From positions 3,611 through 67,610 of the forward strand of contig CAZRVL010000004.1 of the NCBI GenBank assembly GCA_964603455.1: DNA of 64,000 nt, read 5' to 3'. Shown piece by piece: positions 40,927 to 47,653 of this stretch. The stretch's first letter is position 1. Every line of letters begins with the position of its first letter. The position numbers and the translations under genes are program-made. Source of the stretch: Flemingiibacterium sp964603455 (GTDB lineage Bacteria; Bacillota; Clostridia; Oscillospirales; CAG-272). The notes beneath the pieces were generated by a model. That model was given only the letters and a program-made list of their open reading frames with translations, did no database searches and was not told the origin of the DNA.

Positions 40927-43008
40927 ATGAAATGTAAGCTGCTGCATGAATCCTCAGGACGAATGAGGGTGCATGCGTTTCAAAAAAACGGTAGGATGAC
41001 CTTAAGAGAAGCCGATATTCTGGAATATTACCTGAGAAATATCGGCGGAGTCAAGAATGTAAAGGTATTCGACCGCACGTGTGATATTATAATCGAATAT
41101 ATATGTGAGCGAGATCTGATAATTTCTGCTCTTTCACATTTTTCATATTCCGATGAAAGGAATATTTCGCTCGTTCCTGAACATACCGGACGCGAATTGA
41201 ATCGGCAGTATGAGGATAAATTGACAGGTGCTGTTATACGGCGCATACTCAGAAAATTGTTTCTGCCTGCTTCGGTGCGTGCTGTATACTGTATACTGCG
41301 TGCGGTGGGATATGTTAAGAAGGGACTTGAGACATTGGCAAGCGGCAAAATAGAGGTATCGCTGCTCGATGCTGTAGCTATTACAGTATCTATTCTCCGC
41401 CGTGATTTCAATACTGCTTCTTCCGTTATGTTTTTACTGCATCTCGGTGAGCTGCTCGAAGAATGGACTCACAAAAAATCGGTTGACGATCTCGCCGGGA
41501 TAATGTCTTTACAGGTGGATAAGACCTGGGTATGTGGTGAGGACGGAACAGAACTGCTCATTCCTGTCGGTGAAGTCAAGGTCGGAGACACTATCATTGT
41601 TCGCACGGGTGGCGTGATCCCTCTCGATGGAAGAGTAGTAAGCGGAAATGCTGAGGTGAATCAGTCATCAATGACCGGTGAGAGTCTTCCGGTGCATAAA
41701 GAGGTCGGAAGTTATGTTTATGCCGGAACGGTTGTTGAGGACGGTGAATGTGCGGTTATGGTCGATAAGCCGGTAGGAAGCGGAAGATATGATCGGATAG
41801 TCAGGATGATCGAGGAATCCGAGACACTAAAATCAAATTCCGAAGCCAAGGCGGCACATCTTGCTGACAGACTTGTGCCGATAACTCTCGGTGGAACTGC
41901 GGTAGTTTGGGCATTGACGAGAAATGCTTCTAAGGCACTTTCCATATTGATGGTAGATTTCTCTTGTGCGCTGAAATTAGCTATGCCGCTTGCGATACTT
42001 TCAGCTATGCGTGAAAGCGGTGCTTATGATATTTCGGTCAAGGGTGGAAGATTTCTTGAGGCTGTCGCAAATGCCGATACAATAGTATTTGACAAGACCG
42101 GAACGTTGACACACGCATCGCCTACTGTTGCTGAAATAATTCCCTTTGGCGGTCACGAAGAAAATGAAGTTCTGAGACTTGCGGCATGCCTTGAGGAGCA
42201 TTATCCTCATTCTATCGCTCGTGCTGTGGTAGATGAAGCAACGCGCAGAGATCTTCATCATGAAGAGAGACATTCAAATGTAGAATATGTGGTCGCACAT
42301 GGAATTTCGAGCATCGTGGGCGGTGAGCGTGTGCTTATAGGAAGCTATCACTTCATTTTTGAGGATGAAGGCTGCGTTATACCGGACGATGAGATTGATA
42401 GCTTCAATTCCCTGCCCGATGAATATTCACTTTTATATTTAGCTATAGGCGGTGAGCTTTCTGCGGTTATCTGCATATCAGATCCGCTTCGCGATGAAGT
42501 TCCGTACGTCGTGGAGCAGCTTCACGAAAATGGTCTTAAGCGTATAGTTATGATGACCGGGGACAGTGAAAAGACGGCTGCTGCGGTCGCACGTGCTTCG
42601 GGTGTGGACGAATATTACGCTGAGGTGCTTCCGGAGGACAAAGCGAACTTCATAAGGGCTGAGCATAAAGCCGGACGATGTGTGATAATGCTTGGGGACG
42701 GAATAAATGATTCGCCCGCCCTTTCTGAGGCGGATGTGGGCATAGCTATCCGCGACGGAGCGGCGATAGCCAAAGAAATAGCGGATATAACGCTTGCCTG
42801 TGATGATCTTAAATCGCTCATAATTTTGAGAAAGCTTTCATCAAGGTTAATGGATCGGATAAATTCAAATTATCGATTCATAATAGGCTTCAATACCATG
42901 CTTATAGCGTTGGGTGTTTGCGGTGTACTCCCTCCTACAACATCTGCTCTACTGCACAATATTTCCACTCTCGGAGTCAGTATGCACAGCATGAAGAGTC
43001 TGCTTTAA
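40927..43008 (+). CDS. P1B-6-type metal-transporting ATPase (FezB-like)
   Basis: 693 residues. The N-terminal ~80 residues are a degenerate HMA-like domain without CxxC (GRMRVHAFQKNGRM...LEYYLRNIGGVKNV). Actuator TGES at Thr250; phosphorylation motif DKTGTLT at Asp389; hinge GDGIND at 590; a PHS form of the HP motif (HYPHSIA, about 420). The transport helix has Ser346-Cys347-Ala348-Leu-Lys in place of the CPC of copper/zinc pumps. An SCA-type motif is, from memory, that of the P1B-6 group, to which FezB, the ferrosome iron ATPase of Desulfovibrio and C. difficile, belongs. Six to seven hydrophobic helices are visible, fewer than in classical eight-helix P1B pumps because the first pair is weak. 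Confidence 0.85.
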   Translation: MKCKLLHESSGRMRVHAFQKNGRMTLREADILEYYLRNIGGVKNVKVFDRTCDIIIEYICERDLIISALSHFSYSDERNISLVPEHTGRELNRQYEDKLTGAVIRRILRKLFLPASVRAVYCILRAVGYVKKGLETLASGKIEVSLLDAVAITVSILRRDFNTASSVMFLLHLGELLEEWTHKKSVDDLAGIMSLQVDKTWVCGEDGTELLIPVGEVKVGDTIIVRTGGVIPLDGRVVSGNAEVNQSSMTGESLPVHKEVGSYVYAGTVVEDGECAVMVDKPVGSGRYDRIVRMIEESETLKSNSEAKAAHLADRLVPITLGGTAVVWALTRNASKALSILMVDFSCALKLAMPLAILSAMRESGAYDISVKGGRFLEAVANADTIVFDKTGTLTHASPTVAEIIPFGGHEENEVLRLAACLEEHYPHSIARAVVDEATRRDLHHEERHSNVEYVVAHGISSIVGGERVLIGSYHFIFEDEGCVIPDDEIDSFNSLPDEYSLLYLAIGGELSAVICISDPLRDEVPYVVEQLHENGLKRIVMMTGDSEKTAAAVARASGVDEYYAEVLPEDKANFIRAEHKAGRCVIMLGDGINDSPALSEADVGIAIRDGAAIAKEIADITLACDDLKSLIILRKLSSRLMDRINSNYRFIIGFNTMLIALGVCGVLPPTTSALLHNISTLGVSMHSMKSLL

Positions 43009-43059
43009 TATGCTCGGTCAATGATTAAAGCAAGTCTAAAAAATAAATATGTCTTTTTG

Positions 43060-43105
43060 GAGCTGTATTATTGCTTTTCGGAGTAGATACAGCTCATTGT
43101 TTTTG
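43060..43105 (+). terminator. Terminator after the ATPase gene
   Basis: GAGCTGTAT / ATACAGCTC arms with an 18-nt loop, followed by ATTGTTTTT. It separates the ATPase gene from the promoter of the next unit. Confidence 0.6.
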
Positions 43106-43112
43106 GTATAAT
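43084..43112 (+). promoter_or_regulatory. Predicted promoter of the DUF2325-DUF3793-flavodoxin unit
   Basis: -10 TATAAT at 43107-43112 with extended TGG, and a weak -35 TAGATA 17 bp upstream, within the hairpin of the preceding terminator. A GCGGC-GAT-GCCGC hairpin with TTTTATT follows at 43130-43147. Confidence 0.6.
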
Positions 43113-43129
43113 ATTATCACAAGGAAATG

Positions 43130-43147
43130 CGGCGATGCCGCTTTTAT
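43130..43147 (+). terminator. Leader hairpin with U-rich tail
   Basis: GCGGC-GAT-GCCGC followed by TTTTATT, about 15 nt after the predicted start. As at 38921 a small terminator-like hairpin lies in the leader near the operator. Confidence 0.5.
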
Positions 43148-43158
43148 TAAGAAATGCT

Positions 43159-43174
43159 GTTAGCATAGGCTAAC
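43159..43174. promoter_or_regulatory. Operator-like palindrome 3 (GTTAGC-N4-GCTAAC)
   Basis: GTTAGC-ATAG-GCTAAC, a perfect 16-bp palindrome 24 bp before the DUF2325 start codon and 46 bp after the -10. It is the best of the three related sites. Confidence 0.7.
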
Positions 43175-43198
43175 TTGAATTTAAATGGAGATAAACAG

Positions 43199-43474
43199 AT
43201 GAGTGTTGTTATAGTAGGCGGAAATGAATGTATGACCAGAAGATATATGGATCTTTGCGGCGAGTATAAATGTAAAGCCAAGGTATATCCGAAGATGAAC
43301 AATGGTCTAAAAAACATAGGCAAACCGGATCTTCTGATACTTTTCACGAATACTGTGTCGCATAAAATGATACATTGTGTTTTGGGAGATGTAGACAGTC
43401 GAACGAGGATCGCACGCTCTCATAGCAGTTCAATGGCGGCATTGAGAGGAATATTGGAGGAGCATACGGTATAA
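43199..43474 (+). CDS. DUF2325 protein
   Basis: 91 residues from ATG 43199 with GGAG 8 nt upstream. The sequence SVVIVGGNECMTRRYMDLC and VSHKMIHCVLGD, SHSSSMAALRGIL is the DUF2325 pattern, with conserved Cys residues (about 10, 18 and 22) in a flavodoxin-like/Rossmann beta-alpha arrangement. The function is unknown; in Clostridia it commonly sits with DUF3793 and flavodoxin genes under iron control. Its stop overlaps the next start by one base. Confidence 0.88.
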   Translation: MSVVIVGGNECMTRRYMDLCGEYKCKAKVYPKMNNGLKNIGKPDLLILFTNTVSHKMIHCVLGDVDSRTRIARSHSSSMAALRGILEEHTV

Positions 43475-44046
43475 TGTCCGAAAAAATGCTCATACGCCAT
43501 TGTTCACCGACTTTGGCGGGAATAAAGACCGGAAATCTTTTCAGCTGTGAATATGAAAGCACCTCAGAGGTCATCGAATATCTCAGGAATGTAAATCGAA
43601 AGCTTAAAAGCAAGGGACTCAGAGCATTGCCGCTCAAATTTACAAAAAGCCGTGTTCTGATATATGTGTATCGCCCCGAAAGGCTGTCTAAGGATCTTTC
43701 GAGCTGTATGGCGAGCGAGATACTAAACAGGCGCGGATATAATACACCGGATACCGATGGATGTATCATACATCTTATGTCGCGCTTACGTGAATCTGAG
43801 GAGTTTCCGCATGAGATAGGATTGTTTTTGGGGTATCCGCCCGAGGATGTGTCGGGTTTTATAGAAAACAAGCCCGGGAGCTGTAAATACACAGGTCTGT
43901 GGAAAGTTTACGGGAATGTTGAATCGGCACTCAGGCTCTTTGAGCAGTACAAGAAGTGCACAGATGTTTACAGTCGGCAGTGGGCTGACGGAAAGACGCT
44001 CGAACGGCTTGCTGTATCAAGTATATCACGCAGAAATCCTGCATGA
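43474..44046 (+). CDS. DUF3793 protein
   Basis: 190 residues. Characteristic segments are LIRHCSPTLAGIKTGNLFSC near the N-terminus, VLIYVYRPERLSKDL (about 66-80) and FPHEIGLFLGYPPEDVSGFI (about 110-129), plus YTGLWKVYGN and FEQYKKCTDVY near the C-terminus. This is the DUF3793 family, with conserved His/Cys residues and unknown biochemical role. It is coupled to DUF2325 (one-base overlap) and followed by flavodoxin at 35 bp, the standard partner. Confidence 0.88.
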   Translation: MSEKMLIRHCSPTLAGIKTGNLFSCEYESTSEVIEYLRNVNRKLKSKGLRALPLKFTKSRVLIYVYRPERLSKDLSSCMASEILNRRGYNTPDTDGCIIHLMSRLRESEEFPHEIGLFLGYPPEDVSGFIENKPGSCKYTGLWKVYGNVESALRLFEQYKKCTDVYSRQWADGKTLERLAVSSISRRNPA

Positions 44047-44081
44047 CATAAATATTTATTTTTTGAAAGGTTGTAGTAATC

Positions 44082-44504
44082 ATGAGTAAGATCGCTGTAG
44101 TATATTGGAGTGGAACAGGAAACACGGAATCAATGGCAAATGCCGTAGCAGACGGTGCAAAAAAAGCAGGTGCCGAGACAGTTTTATTGACTGCTCCGGA
44201 ATTTGATGATTCAATGATCGATTCGTATGATGCAATAGCTTTCGGATGCCCGTCTATGGGCTCTGAGGAGCTTGAGGAGGGCGAATTTGCGCCGATGTTC
44301 GAAGGCTGCGAAGCTAAGCTGGCAGGCAAGAAGATCGCACTGTTCGGCTCATACGGCTGGGGTGACGGCGAATGGATGAGAAACTGGGAGGAACGCTGCA
44401 TTGGAGACGGTGCAGTAATGGCGTGTGATTTTGTGATATGCAATGATGCGCCTGATGACGATGCTATTGCGGCGTGCGAGAATTTGGGAGCAGCACTTGC
44501 TTAA
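44082..44504 (+). CDS. Flavodoxin
   Basis: 140-residue short-chain flavodoxin. The FMN phosphate loop WSGTGNTESMANAVADG is at about 9-25, the PSMGSEELEEGEFAPMF loop (about 59-75) and FGSYGWGDGEWM (about 88-99) contact the isoalloxazine ring. It can replace ferredoxin as electron carrier when iron is scarce, which fits its place at the end of an iron-linked cluster. GAAAGG lies upstream; a strong terminator follows. Confidence 0.95.
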   Translation: MSKIAVVYWSGTGNTESMANAVADGAKKAGAETVLLTAPEFDDSMIDSYDAIAFGCPSMGSEELEEGEFAPMFEGCEAKLAGKKIALFGSYGWGDGEWMRNWEERCIGDGAVMACDFVICNDAPDDDAIAACENLGAALA

Positions 44505-44513
44505 AATATTGGA

Positions 44514-44544
44514 AAAGTCGGTCAGTACTTGACCGACTTTTTTT
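44514..44544 (+). terminator. Intrinsic terminator after flavodoxin
   Basis: AAAGTCGGTCA / TGACCGACTTT, an 11-bp stem with a 5-nt loop, followed by a T-tract. Confidence 0.93.
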
Positions 44545-44949
44545 GATTAGTCAACATTCGACAAAAATTTGGTACAGTTGAGAATTGATTTTTTTCGGAA
44601 AATGATGTATAATATAGGTGTCGATAAGATAAACTTTCTCGGCATACGAAGGTTCAACGTCAGGTGGGAGACATTGAAAAGATCTTTGCAAAATTCATCA
44701 TATAAATAATCCTCATTATTTAAGTTATGTGGTATATTTAGGGGATCGCAAAAGCATAAAAGCTGCGATCAAGAGTTTATATTTTCAAGCGGCATCATAT
44801 TTGTTTTGATGATTTTTACAAATAAATTATGGAAGATAGTCATATTGGTGATAAGACGTATTTTATAATTTACTGCTTTGAAAATAAGGGAAATATGCCA
44901 TGCGCAAGGATGTGTATGTTACCGATCGAGGTTTATCTTAAGTTAATAC
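44545..44949 (+). other. Intergenic region with an orphan promoter; possible small RNA
   Basis: About 400 bp without a convincing gene. TTGATT-17-TATAAT (44585-44613) would start a transcript near 44620 with nothing recognisable downstream on the plus strand until the nfnB terminator. The stretch includes a hairpin GATCGCA / TGCGATC (about 44745-44771) and a short frame after AGGTGGGAG of only 11 codons. A non-coding RNA of 150-330 nt is possible. Confidence 0.4.
44585..44613 (+). promoter_or_regulatory. Orphan promoter, similar to the one at 40386
   Basis: TTGATT (44585-44590), 17 bp, TATAAT (44608-44613); 20 bases around the -10 nearly repeat the fezA-proximal promoter. Confidence 0.6.
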
Positions 44950-44950
44950 T

Positions 44951-44995
44951 AAAAAATATCGGACAGCGAAAATCAATCCGCTGCCCGATATTTTA
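44951..44995 (-). terminator. Terminator of nfnB
   Basis: Stem AAAATATCGG-A-CAGCG / CGCTG-C-CCGATATTTT followed on the minus strand by six U. Confidence 0.88.
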
Positions 44996-44996
44996 A

Positions 44997-46409
44997 TTAT
45001 TTGGATAATGCTTCGTCTATTGCTTTTGCGGCAACCTTTCCGGCACCCATAGCGGAAATGACTGTTGCTGCTCCGGTAACTGCATCTCCTCCGGCATATA
45101 CGCCTTCGCGAGTGGTCGCACCGGTAGCTTCTTCGACTATGATTCCGCCGCGGCGATTTACTTCGAGTCCTGCGGTAGTCGATTTTATGAGCGGATTCGG
45201 GGATGTACCGATAGACATTATTACAGTATCGACATCAATGACGAATTCACTTCCCTCTACCGGGATAGGACTGCGTCTTCCGCGCTCATCGGGTTCACCA
45301 AGCTCCATTCTGATGCACTTTATTCCGGTAACACGACCGTTCTTCGGATCACGCTTGTCATCGGGATTGTGGTAGCCGAGGATCTCGACAGGGTTATTGA
45401 GAAGCTTAAATTCGATACCCTCTTCGATAGCATGCTCGACCTCTTCACGGCGTGCAGGAAGCTCTTCCATCGAGCGGCGGTAGATGATGTACACCTTCTC
45501 TGCGCCAAGTCTCAGAGCCGTTCTGGCAGCGTCCATAGCAACGTTTCCGCCACCGACTACAGCGACCTTACCGCCCTTTGATATAGGAGTTACCGGATCA
45601 TCGCGGTATGCCTTCATAAGGTTCGAACGAGTGAGAAATTCGTTTGCGGAGTATACTCCCTTGAGGCTTTCGCCGGGGATATTCATGAAGTTCGGAAGAC
45701 CTGCGCCGGATCCGATGAATACAGCTTCATATCCACGTTCGAAAAGTTCGTCTACCGTGAGAGTTTTGCCGATGACGATATTTGTTTCGACATCAACACC
45801 CATTGCTTTGAGGTTATCGACTTCCTTCTGAACTATTGTTTTGGGAAGTCTGAATTCGGGGATACCGTATACGAGAACACCGCCGGCAGTATGGAGAGCT
45901 TCGAATACCGTGACCTTGTAGCCCTTCTTTGCGAGGTCTCCGGCACAGGTGAGACCGGAAGGACCTGAGCCTACGACAGCTACCTTGTGTCCGTTCGGAG
46001 CTTCGCATTTCGGAGCTTCACCCGAATGTGCATTATGCCAGTCGGCAACGAAGCGTTCGAGTCGTCCGATACCCACAGGCTCGCCTTTCAAGCCGCGGAC
46101 ACACTTTGATTCGCACTGTGTTTCCTGCGGGCAGACTCTTCCGCATACCGCAGGAAGGGTCGAAGTTTTGGATATTATCTGATATGCGCCCTCAAAATCG
46201 CCTTCTTTGATCTTTGCGATAAATTCGGGAATATGGATGTTTACCGGACATCCGGTAACGCAGGGCATATTTTTGCAGTTGAGGCAGCGCATAGCTTCAT
46301 CGAGAGCAGTTTCTTCGGTATATCCGAGTGCGACTTCCTTGAAGTTATGAGCTCTTACCTCGGGCTCCTGAGAGGGCATAGGGTTCTTTTTATTTGACAT
46401 ATTCGGCAT
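44997..46409 (-). CDS. nfnB: NADPH-binding large subunit of the bifurcating transhydrogenase NfnAB (GltA-like)
   Basis: 470 residues from ATG 46409 (AAAGGA 9 nt upstream). N-terminal Fe-S domain with CLNCKNMPCVTGCPVNIHIP and CGRVCPQETQCESKCVRG, then an FAD-binding GSGPSGLTCAGDLAKKGYKVTVFEA and an NADPH-binding GGGNVAMDAARTALRLG. Alone this is the glutamate-synthase small-subunit type, but it directly follows an NfnA gene, and no large glutamate synthase gene is near. With NfnA it would couple NADH and ferredoxin oxidation to NADP reduction. Confidence 0.93.
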   Translation of the reverse strand: MPNMSNKKNPMPSQEPEVRAHNFKEVALGYTEETALDEAMRCLNCKNMPCVTGCPVNIHIPEFIAKIKEGDFEGAYQIISKTSTLPAVCGRVCPQETQCESKCVRGLKGEPVGIGRLERFVADWHNAHSGEAPKCEAPNGHKVAVVGSGPSGLTCAGDLAKKGYKVTVFEALHTAGGVLVYGIPEFRLPKTIVQKEVDNLKAMGVDVETNIVIGKTLTVDELFERGYEAVFIGSGAGLPNFMNIPGESLKGVYSANEFLTRSNLMKAYRDDPVTPISKGGKVAVVGGGNVAMDAARTALRLGAEKVYIIYRRSMEELPARREEVEHAIEEGIEFKLLNNPVEILGYHNPDDKRDPKNGRVTGIKCIRMELGEPDERGRRSPIPVEGSEFVIDVDTVIMSIGTSPNPLIKSTTAGLEVNRRGGIIVEEATGATTREGVYAGGDAVTGAATVISAMGAGKVAAKAIDEALSK

Positions 46410-46434
46410 GGTTGATTTTCCTTTCGACGGTTGA

Positions 46435-47271
46435 TTACTGTTTGTTGAAGAGATTGCAGGTTTCTTCGTATGCGTGGCGTTCGAAATCGCGGTACATAGT
46501 TCCGCGCTCCATTGCCGAGTCAAAATCGACTTCATATCCATCGAAATCCGGACCGTCTACGCAGGCGAATTTTGTTTTTCCGCCGACTATAAGACGGCAT
46601 CCGCCGCACATTCCGGTGCCATCGATCATTATGGGGTTCATAGATACTATGCAGGGTATATTTGTCGGTCGTACCGCTTCAACGACGAATTTCATCATGA
46701 TGAGCGGACCTATCGTTATGACTTTATCGAATTTTTCACCTGCTTCGAACATTTCGTTGAGCGGCAGACATACATTTCCCTGTCTTCCGTAAGAGCCGTC
46801 ATCGGTCATTACAAAGAGCTTTGTAGAGGCTTTTTTAAATTCGTCCTCGAGGATAAGCAGGTCTTTATTTCTGAAGCCTATTACGGATGTGACCTCACAT
46901 CCCATTTCATGAAGTGCTTCGGCTATCGGGAGAGCTATCGCACATCCGACACCTCCGCCGACTATGCAGACTTTTTTGAGTCCTTCAAGCTCGGTAGCTG
47001 TTCCGAGAGGACCGACAAAATCACTGATGTATTCGCCGGCTTCCTTGTGATTGAGCTTAAGTGTTGTAGCTCCTACTATCTGGAATATTATTTTTACAGT
47101 TCCGGCGGCTCTGTCATAGCCTGCGATCGTCAATGGGATGCGTTCGCCATCTTCATCAACTCTCAGGATTATGAACTGTCCCGGCTGCGCTTTTGCCGCA
47201 ACGAGCGGTGCTTCTATATCCATCATTGTGACGGTGGGATTCAGTGGCTTTTTGTTTACTATTTTGTACAT
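46435..47271 (-). CDS. nfnA: NADH-binding small subunit of the bifurcating transhydrogenase NfnAB
   Basis: 278 residues of the ferredoxin-NADP reductase/dihydroorotate dehydrogenase electron-transfer type. FAD-binding region PGQFIILRVDEDGERIPLTIAGYD (about 32-55), nucleotide loop CIVGGGVGCAIALPIAEALHEMG (about 97-119), and the [2Fe-2S] cluster motif DGTGMCGGCRLIVGGKTKFACVDGP (about 220-244). AAGGAG lies just upstream. It heads the nfnA-nfnB operon 25 bp before nfnB. Confidence 0.93.
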   Translation of the reverse strand: MYKIVNKKPLNPTVTMMDIEAPLVAAKAQPGQFIILRVDEDGERIPLTIAGYDRAAGTVKIIFQIVGATTLKLNHKEAGEYISDFVGPLGTATELEGLKKVCIVGGGVGCAIALPIAEALHEMGCEVTSVIGFRNKDLLILEDEFKKASTKLFVMTDDGSYGRQGNVCLPLNEMFEAGEKFDKVITIGPLIMMKFVVEAVRPTNIPCIVSMNPIMIDGTGMCGGCRLIVGGKTKFACVDGPDFDGYEVDFDSAMERGTMYRDFERHAYEETCNLFNKQ

Positions 47272-47373
47272 GAAAATTTCTCCTTGATCGGAAATTGTCT
47301 GCGGTGATGCTCCGCTTGTTATTTTAGATGCTTATTCAACGCCGGTCGATTGGCGGAATCGATCTATAATAAT

Positions 47374-47403
47374 ATTATACCACACTTGAGGGGGAAAAAG
47401 CAA
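47374..47403 (-). promoter_or_regulatory. Predicted nfnAB promoter
   Basis: Minus strand TTGCTT, 18-bp spacer, TATAAT with an extended GTGG before it; about 100 bp upstream of nfnA. Confidence 0.65.
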
Positions 47404-47653
47404 TAGTAAATCCTGTATAATTATTGAATTTTTAAAATTTATTTCGTGAATCGGCTCAAAATATAAGGATGGCACGACGCAGTTTGCGATTTGATGTGCT
47501 TAAATCGTCAGGATTTGTCATTCCCGATATTTCCCGATACTAAAGTCCATACATTAAACGACATACCTTTTTTTGGAAATATGGTATAATATCTTCACAA
47601 ACCGCATAGCATGAAATGAATGCGGAAATTCAAGGATCGAGAGGAAATAAAAA
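47404..47653 (+). other. nfnA-spoIIE intergenic region
   Basis: The gap between the divergent nfnA and spoIIE genes. Besides the nfn promoter it holds a plus-strand -10 TATAAT (47585-47590, preceded by ATGG) with no good -35, and a short tandem repeat TTCCCGATAT-TTCCCGATAC at 47521-47540, which might bind a regulator. No clear Spo0A box (TGTCGAA) was found. Confidence 0.45.

Noticed and set aside
44906..45000. Short frame starting ATGCCATGCGCAAGG before the nfnB terminator
   Set aside because: It has no ribosome site and runs through the nfnB terminator hairpin.
46474..47307. Plus-strand open frame opposite nfnA (277 codons)
   Set aside because: Shadow of nfnA; the composition is Cys/Tyr/Phe-rich and unlike any family.
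47272..47653. Spo0A box upstream of spoIIE
   Set aside because: Only partial matches (for example TGTCATT, ATGTCGTTT complement) with two or more mismatches to TGTCGAA.
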